A stretch of 64,000 bases of DNA from Sphingobium psychrophilum (GTDB lineage: Bacteria > Pseudomonadota > Alphaproteobacteria > Sphingomonadales > Sphingomonadaceae), in NCBI RefSeq assembly GCF_012927105.1, contig NZ_JABBFV010000002.1, forward strand, positions 293,951 to 357,950. Direction: 5' to 3'. Shown piece by piece: positions 26,883 through 34,008 of the stretch (its first letter is position 1; every line of letters starts with the position of its first letter). The notes beneath the pieces are model-generated. The model did not search any database, was not told the DNA's origin, and worked only from the letters and a program-made list of their open reading frames with translations. Both the position numbers and the translations under genes were made by a program.

Positions 26883-27796
26883 CAGTCGGGCAGCGCCGCG
26901 ACGAAGGCGCGCACGACATGGGCGCTGTTGATCGACGCCAAAGCCATGAAGGCGACCATCTGGTTCTCGCCCGCGTCGCCTCCGGCCAGGTCGGACAGGC
27001 TGCGGAAAACGATGACTGGGACGTCATTGGCATAGGCGACCTGCGCCACCGCGGCGCTTTCCATGTCCAGCACGCGCGCCTTCCATGCGCTGCTCAGATA
27101 GTCGCGAAATTCGGCATTGTCCGCGAAGACGCCCGCGCTGACACCCGTGCCGCCGACCACGATCTTGGGATCATGCGGCAGGCAGGCCGGGGCCGTACCC
27201 TCATTTTGGACGCAGCGTTCCAGCTTCACGTCGGCCGCCACCTTCTGCGCCAGTTGCAGCAAGGCAGGATCGACGCCGAAACTGTAATGACGCTTCACCG
27301 GCTCGTTCGCATTGCCGATGCGCACCCCGCGCGGGAACATCATGCCCCAATTGGCCGGCGCTTCAGCGTCCACCGCTTCGGGCACGGTCCAGCCGTCGCC
27401 ATTCTTGCGCGCGAAGGAGACTTCCAGATATTGCGCCCAGTCCTGCGGCACGATGACGTCGCCGATCGACAGGCCGGGATCGACCCCGCCGGCAATGCCG
27501 GAAAAGACGATTCGCCGCACGGTGAAGCGATCCAGCACCAGTTGCGTGTTCATCGCGGCGTTCACCATCGACACGCCGCTCTGCATCAGCAGGACCGGCT
27601 TGCCCGCCATCCTGCCGGTCAGGAAGGTCATGCCGTTGATCTGGTGCCGCTTGGGCCTATCGACGGATTTTACCAGCGCATCCCATTCAGGCAGGAAGGC
27701 GGTCATGACCACGGTGCGCGGTGTGCTGTCCGCTTTGCGCGCCAGGGCTTGAGAGGGCAGGGCAAGCGCCAGCAGCGCGAGGGCAATAAAACGCAT
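26882..27796 (-). CDS. Exported MTA/SAH-nucleosidase-like protein (PNP/UDP phosphorylase family)
   Basis: A 304-residue protein of the PNP_UDP_1 superfamily with a signal peptide (MRFIALALLALALPSQALARK). Family stretches include VLLMQSGVSMVNAA, RIVFSGIAGGVDPGLSIGDVIVP, and ARVLDMESAAVAQVAY, the last with the glutamate that contacts ribose; FRSLSDLAGGDAGEN follows with the catalytic aspartate SD. Length and leader suggest periplasmic cleavage of purine nucleosides. The ATG at 27796 shares one base with the permease stop (TGATG). This is a third exported nucleoside-active candidate, beside the two NUP proteins. Confidence 0.85.
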   Translation of the reverse strand: MRFIALALLALALPSQALARKADSTPRTVVMTAFLPEWDALVKSVDRPKRHQINGMTFLTGRMAGKPVLLMQSGVSMVNAAMNTQLVLDRFTVRRIVFSGIAGGVDPGLSIGDVIVPQDWAQYLEVSFARKNGDGWTVPEAVDAEAPANWGMMFPRGVRIGNANEPVKRHYSFGVDPALLQLAQKVAADVKLERCVQNEGTAPACLPHDPKIVVGGTGVSAGVFADNAEFRDYLSSAWKARVLDMESAAVAQVAYANDVPVIVFRSLSDLAGGDAGENQMVAFMALASINSAHVVRAFVAALPD

Positions 27797-29163
27797 CAGG
27801 CTGCTCCCATCCAGACGAAGCGGACAACGAAAAGGCCGGCCAGCAGAAACAGGAACCAGTCCTTGCGCGTCGCCGTGCCGCGCAGCGCTTTCAGCGCCGC
27901 ATGGGCGGTGATGCCAAAGGCCAGGCCATTGGCGATCGAGAAGGTCAGTGGGATCATCGCGACGGTGAGGAAGGCGGGGATCGCTGACATCGGGTCTTCC
28001 CACTCCACCTCGGTCAGCGGCACCAGCATCAGCCCGCCGACGATGATGAGCGCGGGCGCGGTCGCGGCCAGCGGCACGAGTTGCGCATAAGGGGCAACGA
28101 ACATGGTCAACAGGAACAGGATGCCGGTGACGACCGCCGTCAGTCCGGTGCGCCCGCCCGCCTGCACGCCCGCGGCGCTTTCGACATAGGATGTGACGGT
28201 GCTGGTCCCCGCCATCGACCCGACGATGGTGGCGACCGCGTCGGTCATCAGGATGCGGTTGAGGCCCGGAATCTTTCCGGCCGCGTCCATCAACCCGGCG
28301 CGCTTCGTGACCGCCACCAGCGTCCCGATATTGTCGAACAGATCGACGAACAGGAAGACGAACAGGATTTCCAGCAGGCCGAGGCCATGGCTACCGGTCA
28401 GCCCGAACACGCCGGGCAGGTCCAGCTGAAACGCCGTGCCGGTCAGCGCGTCCAGACTATAGGGTTCGGGCTTGACCGTCACCATGCCGGTCAGCCAGCC
28501 GACGATCGTGGTGGCCACGATGCCGATCAGCATCGCGCCGCGCACATTCCAGACACTGAGCGTGCCGATCACCAGCAAACCCAGCAGCGCCAGCGCCGCG
28601 CCGGGCGCTTTGAGGTCGCCTAGCGCCACGAAGGTCGCCGGGTTCGCGCCCACGATCCCTGCATTTTTCAGCCCGATAAAGCCAATGAACAGGCCAATGC
28701 CGCCCGCCACCGCCGCGAACAGATAGGTGGGGATGACCGCAACGATCAATTGCCGCACCCCGGTCAGCGTCAGGATCAGAAAGGCGACGCCCGACAGGAA
28801 GACGCAGCCCAGCGCGATTGGCCATGGCACACCCATCTGCCCGACCACGGTGAAGGCGAAATAGGCGTTCAACCCCATGCCCGGTGCCAGCGCCAGCGGG
28901 ACATTAGCGGTCAGGCCCATCAGGATGGACGCGAAGGCGGCGGCGAAGCAGGTGGCCGCCGCGACCGAGGCGACGGGCATACCGGTCGAACCCAGGATCG
29001 CCGGATTGACCAGCACGATATAGGCCATCGTCAGGAAGGTGGTGATCCCGGCCAGCACCTCCGTTCGCGCTGATGTGCCGCGCTGGCTGAGCGCGAAATA
29101 ACGGTCCAGCCTGCCTGTCGGCGCTTCTGGCGGATGGTGATCCGCGACCTGCGATGGCGTCAT
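27796..29163 (-). CDS. AzgA-type adenine/guanine/hypoxanthine permease
   Basis: A 455-residue inner-membrane permease of the AzgA/PbuG/GhxP branch of the NCS2-related transporters. RTEVLAGITTFLTMAYIVLVNP opens the fold, LALAPGMGLNAYFAF is the first half-helix region, and GTSTVTSYVESAAGVQAGGRTG is the highly conserved segment of this branch. It should import adenine, guanine or hypoxanthine for the deaminases and dehydrogenase of the run. The ATG overlaps the amidase stop (ATGA). The NCS2 member at 1302-2693 probably serves xanthine or other bases. Confidence 0.93.
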   Translation of the reverse strand: MTPSQVADHHPPEAPTGRLDRYFALSQRGTSARTEVLAGITTFLTMAYIVLVNPAILGSTGMPVASVAAATCFAAAFASILMGLTANVPLALAPGMGLNAYFAFTVVGQMGVPWPIALGCVFLSGVAFLILTLTGVRQLIVAVIPTYLFAAVAGGIGLFIGFIGLKNAGIVGANPATFVALGDLKAPGAALALLGLLVIGTLSVWNVRGAMLIGIVATTIVGWLTGMVTVKPEPYSLDALTGTAFQLDLPGVFGLTGSHGLGLLEILFVFLFVDLFDNIGTLVAVTKRAGLMDAAGKIPGLNRILMTDAVATIVGSMAGTSTVTSYVESAAGVQAGGRTGLTAVVTGILFLLTMFVAPYAQLVPLAATAPALIIVGGLMLVPLTEVEWEDPMSAIPAFLTVAMIPLTFSIANGLAFGITAHAALKALRGTATRKDWFLFLLAGLFVVRFVWMGAA

Positions 29164-30500
29164 GCGATGTCCCCCGAATGTTGATGTCCCGGCATGGTGA
29201 CGCCGGTGATGCCCCGTTGCTCCAGCATGGCGGCCAGGCGGAACAAGGTCGGTTCGCCCCCCGGCTTGCCGATCAGTTGCAACCCCAATGGCAGCCGCCC
29301 CGGACGATAGAGCGGAACGCTGAGCGAAGGAAAGCCGGTGAAGCTGATCGGCTGGCTATGGATGCCCAGATCCGCGCGCGCCGGCGTCATTACTCCGTCG
29401 ATCAGGATGCGGGGATCGTCGATCGGCGGCGCCGTGCAGGGCGTCGCAGGCGCGATCAGCACGTCATAGGGCGCGATCAGCTCCAGCATGGCCGCGCGGA
29501 AATTGGCGCGGAACGCCTGCGCCGCTTCATACAGTTGATTGGGCAACAGCGTGCCTGCGATCAGCCGGTCGCGCACCTGGGGATCGAACGCCATGGCGTC
29601 GCGCGCCAGCGCCGCGCGGTGCAGTTGCCCGCCTTCGTTGGCCGTTATCAGGAAGGCGGCGGAACGCGCACGGGCGATGTCTGGCACGGTCACGACCGGC
29701 GCATCGGGCGCGATGGCGTCTATCGCAGCGCTCTGGTCGGGGTCGATATTCTCGGCGAAGCGACCGCCCAGCCGGGCGACGCGGATCGGCGCATCCTCCT
29801 CCTGCGCGGATCGGCCGGCCAGCACTTCCCAGATCGTCACCATGTCCGCCAGCGACGCAGTGAACGGGCCGATATCGTCGAAACTGTCGGCGAAGGGAAA
29901 GGCGCCCGCCATCGGCAAATCGCCATGCGTCGGCTTCAGGCCGTACAGACCGGTCAGGCTGGCCGGCACCCGGATCGACCCATTGGTGTCCGACCCCAGC
30001 GAAAAAGGCAACAGCCCGGCCGCGACCACCGCCGCCGATCCGCCCGACGATCCACCGGCCAGCCGGGTTGGGTCATGCGGATTGCGGGTCGTGCCATGCA
30101 GCGCATTGATGGTTGCAAAGCCATAGGCGAACTCGTCCATGTTGAGGCTCGCCACCAGCACTGCGCCTGCGGCTCTTAGGCGATGGATCGCTTCGGCATC
30201 CTGCGTCGCTGGCGGCGCATCGGCATAAAGGCGCGACCCGGCGGTGGTGGGCAGGCCGGCAATGTCGAACAGATCCTTGACGCCAAAGGGCACGCCCGCC
30301 AGCGGCCCCGGATCGCGCCCGGCGGCGACCAGCGCGTCGATCCTCTCCGCATCTGCGCGCGCCGGCCCGGCGATGATGCGGGTGACGGCGCAGAGCGGCG
30401 CTGCCTCTAGCGACAGCGCCGTCAGGCATTTATCGAGCAAATGGGTGGCGGACTGTTGGCCGCTGCGCACGGACTGGGCGATCGCCATGGCGCCCATCAT
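29160..30500 (-). CDS. hpxY: AtzE/HpxY-family amidohydrolase (amidase signature)
   Basis: A 446-residue amidase-signature enzyme. The Ser-cisSer-Lys elements are visible: GVPFGVKDLFD holds the lysine, AGGSSGGSAA the cis-serine, and LGSDTNGSIRVPASLTGLYG the nucleophile region. That last segment with LKPTHGDLPMAG and SFDDIGPF marks the AtzE branch (TIGR02715) used in 1-carboxybiuret and oxalurate metabolism. AtzE needs the GatC-like small protein AtzG; here that partner is fused to the transporter encoded immediately upstream, whose stop overlaps this ATG (ATGA). Oxalurate or a related ureide is the expected substrate. Confidence 0.85.
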   Translation of the reverse strand: MMGAMAIAQSVRSGQQSATHLLDKCLTALSLEAAPLCAVTRIIAGPARADAERIDALVAAGRDPGPLAGVPFGVKDLFDIAGLPTTAGSRLYADAPPATQDAEAIHRLRAAGAVLVASLNMDEFAYGFATINALHGTTRNPHDPTRLAGGSSGGSAAVVAAGLLPFSLGSDTNGSIRVPASLTGLYGLKPTHGDLPMAGAFPFADSFDDIGPFTASLADMVTIWEVLAGRSAQEEDAPIRVARLGGRFAENIDPDQSAAIDAIAPDAPVVTVPDIARARSAAFLITANEGGQLHRAALARDAMAFDPQVRDRLIAGTLLPNQLYEAAQAFRANFRAAMLELIAPYDVLIAPATPCTAPPIDDPRILIDGVMTPARADLGIHSQPISFTGFPSLSVPLYRPGRLPLGLQLIGKPGGEPTLFRLAAMLEQRGITGVTMPGHQHSGDIA

Positions 30501-31666
30501 GGCGCGGCATTTTCATGACGGCCCAGCAACAGCGCGGCGTGACGATCGAGCAGGGCCATGTTCGCGACCACGCCGGGCATGCAGGCCGCGTCGATCGGCA
30601 GGCCGATGGCGTCCGCCGCCCGATGAATGTCCGCTTCGCTTCGGGGCAACGGGGGGATGGGTGTTGAGGTAAGGACCGGGGCCAGGGGAGCTTCAGTTTG
30701 CCGCGCGAACCGTGCGGCCAGCGCCGCACAGACAAGCAGTTGCAACTGGTGGAATATCATCAGCGGCAGGATCAGCAGGCCAACTTGCGCGGGCGGGAAC
30801 AGAGCACCGGCCATCGGCACGCCGGATACAAGGCTTTTCTTCGATCCGCAGAACAGCAGCACGATCGCGTCCTGGCGAGGCAAGCCGGCCAGGCGCGCAA
30901 CGCCCATGTTCACGCTCATGACGATAGCCAGGACGAGCGCACTGAGGCCCAGCAGCACCAGCAGGTCGCCCACACCGACCTGCATCCATATGCCGCCCGC
31001 CACGGCGGCGCTGAAAGCGGAATAGACGACCAATAATATCGCGCCGCGATCCACCGGCATCAGCAACCCCTTATGCCGGTCGATAAAACCGCCAATATAG
31101 GGGCGCAGCAAATGGCCCGCGACAAACGGGACCAGCAGTTGCAGGGCGATATTCTGAACGGAATGCAGCGTGGCCGTGCCGCCATGTCCCTCTACATTCA
31201 GGGTCAAAGTGACGAGCAGGGGCGTCAGCAGAATGCCGATCAGGTTGGATAGCGACGCGCTGCACAGGGCGGCGGCGACATTGCCGCCCGCCATCGCCGT
31301 AAAGGCGATCGACGATTGGACCGTAGAGGGCAAAAGGGTCAGATAGAGCAGGCCCGACATGAGGATCGGGTCGGCCCAGCCCCGCATCAGCGACGTCAGC
31401 GCGATGCCGACAGCCGGGAACAGCATGTAGGTCGAAGCAAAGACCAGCAAATGCAACCGCCAGTTGCCCACCCCCTGGAAAATCGCCGCGCGCGACAGTT
31501 TTGCGCCATGGAGAAAAAACAGCAGGGCGACAGCGATATCGGCCAGCACATCGATCCAGCCCGCGGCCTGCCCGCTCGCAGGCAATAGCGACGCGACGCC
31601 CACTGTGCCGATCAGCCACAAGAGAAATGGGTCAATCCGCAGGATAGAATGGGTCAGGCGCGCCAT
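30497..31666 (-). CDS. Bile-acid:sodium-symporter-like transporter fused to an AtzG/HpxX-like (DUF4089) domain
   Basis: A 389-residue fusion. Residues 1 to about 325 form a transporter of the SBF/YfeH type (PF13593) with about ten hydrophobic helices; SCGSKKS-like LLFCGSKKSLVSGVPMA is diagnostic. A proline-rich linker (about 326-341) leads to a C-terminal segment with AIGLPIDAACMPGVVANMAL, the core pattern of AtzG/HpxX (DUF4089), the small partner of AtzE. No stop or ribosome site separates the parts; a TTG codon at residue 340 has no Shine-Dalgarno. It is the first gene of the catabolic run and overlaps the AtzE gene. The fusion could tether the amidase to the membrane. Confidence 0.85.
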   Translation of the reverse strand: MARLTHSILRIDPFLLWLIGTVGVASLLPASGQAAGWIDVLADIAVALLFFLHGAKLSRAAIFQGVGNWRLHLLVFASTYMLFPAVGIALTSLMRGWADPILMSGLLYLTLLPSTVQSSIAFTAMAGGNVAAALCSASLSNLIGILLTPLLVTLTLNVEGHGGTATLHSVQNIALQLLVPFVAGHLLRPYIGGFIDRHKGLLMPVDRGAILLVVYSAFSAAVAGGIWMQVGVGDLLVLLGLSALVLAIVMSVNMGVARLAGLPRQDAIVLLFCGSKKSLVSGVPMAGALFPPAQVGLLILPLMIFHQLQLLVCAALAARFARQTEAPLAPVLTSTPIPPLPRSEADIHRAADAIGLPIDAACMPGVVANMALLDRHAALLLGRHENAAP

Positions 31667-31869
31667 GGCGGCCTTATGCTCGTCTTGCCCCTACCGATCC
31701 ACCAGAATGACTTCAACGGATCATTGCAAAAAATAGAGCGCCATAGGCTTGCGGGAAAAGACGATCGGCGCTTGCGACTTTGCTTGGTATCGGCGCGCTT
31801 TGCCATGCCGGTGGCACCGAAGCGAGCAGGCAGGCACGCATGCGGGCCGACTTGCTTGTATCGTCTCGC

Positions 31870-32787
31870 TTACAGGCTACTGCGCGCTATGGCGGCCCGC
31901 TGGCCGAGCAGAATGGCACCCAACGGACCGGCGTCAGCGCCCAGACCGGGGGGAACGATCAGTTGCTCAAGCGCCAAAGGGTCCAAATCCTCGATATACA
32001 GGTTCAGCAAGTCGGCCGATCGACGGGCGATCAGCGGCAGCAGCATCGGTCGCGCCTGGATCACGCCGCCACCCAGCACCAGCCGCTCGGGCGACAGGGC
32101 CAGGATCAGCATCGTCGTCCATTCGGCCAGATCGGCGGCGACGCGGTGCCACAGGGGATCATCGTCCGCCATGTCGGCCGCGGGGATCGGCGATCGTGCG
32201 GCGAGCGCCGGGCCACCGACAAGCCCTTCCAGGCAATCGCCATGGCTGGGGCACACGCCCACGAACGGGTCATCGGGCTGACGCCGGACCCGCATATGTC
32301 CGGCTTCGGGATGCAAATGCCCGTGCACCGCCTGGCCGTTGACCACCAGGCCCAGGCCGACTCCGGTGCCGATGGTGGCATAGGCGTGGACCGAGCATCC
32401 CTGCGATGCGCCCCACATCCCCTCTGCCAGGGCCGCGCCCGCGACGTCGGTGTCGATGGCGATCGGCACGGTGAAGCGGCTGGCGAAATGGCCGTAAATG
32501 TCGACGCCGGCCCAGCCGGGCTTGGGCGTGTTGCCCATATGGCCGAAATCGGGCGCGTTCGGGTTCAGGTGCAATGGGCCGAAGCTGGCGATGCCGATCG
32601 CGGCGAACGGCGTTTCGCGCTGCCAGAGGGTCAGCGCGTCAGACAGGAGGTGGAGCGTGTCCGCCGTGCCGGTCGGCCAGCGTTGCTGGCGCAGGATCGT
32701 GCGGCCCTGCGCCAGCGTGGCGATACATTTGGTGCCGCCCAGTTCAAGCCCGACGATGAGTGGCTCGTCCATGGTCATGCCAGCCAT
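31870..32787 (-). CDS. ROK-family fructokinase
   Basis: A 305-residue sugar kinase of the ROK family. The phosphate-binding GLELGGTKCIATL is near the N-terminus, IGTGVGLGLVVNG is the second nucleotide motif, and the zinc-binding cluster GHMRV...GVCPSHGDCLEGL is present. With a GH68 enzyme, a TonB receptor and an SUT-like transporter alongside, phosphorylation of fructose to fructose 6-phosphate is the likely job. The start at 32787 has GAGGGAG seven bases upstream and overlaps the GH68 stop by 13 bases; an ATGA-type start at 32778 is also possible. It is the last gene of the sucrose run. Confidence 0.9.
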   Translation of the reverse strand: MAGMTMDEPLIVGLELGGTKCIATLAQGRTILRQQRWPTGTADTLHLLSDALTLWQRETPFAAIGIASFGPLHLNPNAPDFGHMGNTPKPGWAGVDIYGHFASRFTVPIAIDTDVAGAALAEGMWGASQGCSVHAYATIGTGVGLGLVVNGQAVHGHLHPEAGHMRVRRQPDDPFVGVCPSHGDCLEGLVGGPALAARSPIPAADMADDDPLWHRVAADLAEWTTMLILALSPERLVLGGGVIQARPMLLPLIARRSADLLNLYIEDLDPLALEQLIVPPGLGADAGPLGAILLGQRAAIARSSL

Positions 32788-33887
32788 AGTCTGTCTCCCT
32801 CTATTGCCAGCCGCAGGTCGGGCGCGGGGGCGCCGCCGAAATGGCGGCGGGCCTGCGCAGGGTCGGCCGGGACATGCGCGATGCCGGTCATGTCGGCGAA
32901 ACTCTGCACCGTCAGGTCGGGCAGCACGAACCAGCTATAGGCCTGAAAAGGGGCCTGGGGCGGATTGGCGAACGCAAGGCCGGTGCCGTTGATCGGCCGC
33001 CATGGGCCGGCCAGACTGTCGGACGTCATGCCATAAAGGCCATTGGGACCGGCCGGGCCGTCATCGGCAAACACCTTTTGCTGGGTGGACCAGAAGAGAT
33101 AATAGCGCCCGTCATGAACGATGACGTGCGGTCGTTCCAGTTCATTGTTGAGGCCATCGGCGGCGATGAGCGGTGGCAGAAGATCCCATCGCCCGTCCGG
33201 CGCGCGCCGCGCCATGCCGACCGCGCCGTTCCAGAAGGACGAGGATTGCGCGAGCGAGGCCGCGAAAAAGACATAGGCGGCTCCATCGGCTGGATCGCGG
33301 AAGAAGGCGGGATCGCGGAAGGCCTTGATGGTGCCGATCGCCCCGCCCCCCTCCATATCGCGCACATAGTCGATGCCGTCGGGGACCAGCATTTCCACCG
33401 GCGTCGACCAGGGCGACAGGGCGATCGCGTCGCCCTCCACCGACAATGCGGCGCGGGTTTCGAACAGGCGCTGGCTGAAGCTGAGCACGTCTTCGCCGCG
33501 CGTGCCCGCGACGGTATAATAGAGGGTGATATGGCCATGGTCGGGCGACAGGATCGCAGACCCCGACCATTCGCGGCTGCCGGGCGAAAAGCCATCGTCG
33601 AACAAAAGGCCAAGATCGCGCCATTTGTCCCCTACCCGGTGCATCAGGCGCAGCCGGGCCATGCCATGGCGGGCGTCGGGGTCCAGCAGCGCGGGAGCCG
33701 ACAGCAAAATGAACAGGGTGCCGCCCGCGATCAGCGCCTGCGATCCGTCCTCCGCCTGCACCGGCCAATAATCCCACAGGTCGATCCCCTCGATCAGGGG
33801 CTGCGGTTTGGACAATAGCGGCGCGCAGGCCATGGTCGCACGGTCGATCGCGGCGACATGGGCGGCGGTCCAGTGGCTAGTCATCAT
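32775..33887 (-). CDS. GH68 enzyme (levansucrase/invertase family) without signal peptide
   Basis: A 370-residue five-bladed propeller enzyme of glycoside hydrolase family 68. The nucleophile is D39 (DLWDYWPVQ), the transition-state stabiliser D192 (AFRDPAFF) and the acid/base E251 (ELERPHVI), all as in levansucrases. It should split sucrose, releasing glucose and either transferring or hydrolysing fructosyl groups. No signal peptide is seen; Zymomonas levansucrase and extracellular invertase also lack one, so export cannot be ruled out. An MFS transporter and fructokinase in the locus favour intracellular sucrose splitting. ATGs at 33887 and 33884 are equally possible starts. Confidence 0.9.
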   Translation of the reverse strand: MMTSHWTAAHVAAIDRATMACAPLLSKPQPLIEGIDLWDYWPVQAEDGSQALIAGGTLFILLSAPALLDPDARHGMARLRLMHRVGDKWRDLGLLFDDGFSPGSREWSGSAILSPDHGHITLYYTVAGTRGEDVLSFSQRLFETRAALSVEGDAIALSPWSTPVEMLVPDGIDYVRDMEGGGAIGTIKAFRDPAFFRDPADGAAYVFFAASLAQSSSFWNGAVGMARRAPDGRWDLLPPLIAADGLNNELERPHVIVHDGRYYLFWSTQQKVFADDGPAGPNGLYGMTSDSLAGPWRPINGTGLAFANPPQAPFQAYSWFVLPDLTVQSFADMTGIAHVPADPAQARRHFGGAPAPDLRLAIEGDRLWLA

Positions 33888-33934
33888 CGGGCATCCGTGG
33901 GGCGGGAGGTGTCGGCAGGGCGGCTGGGCCATGA

Positions 33935-33966
33935 TCTTCGCCGGTGCGTGCAGACACCGGCGAAGA
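33935..33966 (-). other. Intercistronic hairpin between TonB receptor and GH68 genes
   Basis: A perfect 12-base inverted repeat (TCTTCGCCGGTG at 33935-33946 and CACCGGCGAAGA at 33955-33966, loop of eight) lies in the 121-base gap. No T-run follows on the minus strand, so partial termination or mRNA end protection, giving more receptor than enzyme, is the likely effect. Confidence 0.6.
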
Positions 33967-34008
33967 CCATGATTTCCACGGGCGTAAAACGCCCCGGAAA
34001 GTCGGGGA

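Noticed and set aside
30500..30649. A separate AtzG-like gene starting at the TTG codon at 30649
   Set aside because: No Shine-Dalgarno precedes the TTG and no stop ends the transporter frame, so a fused protein is the simpler reading.
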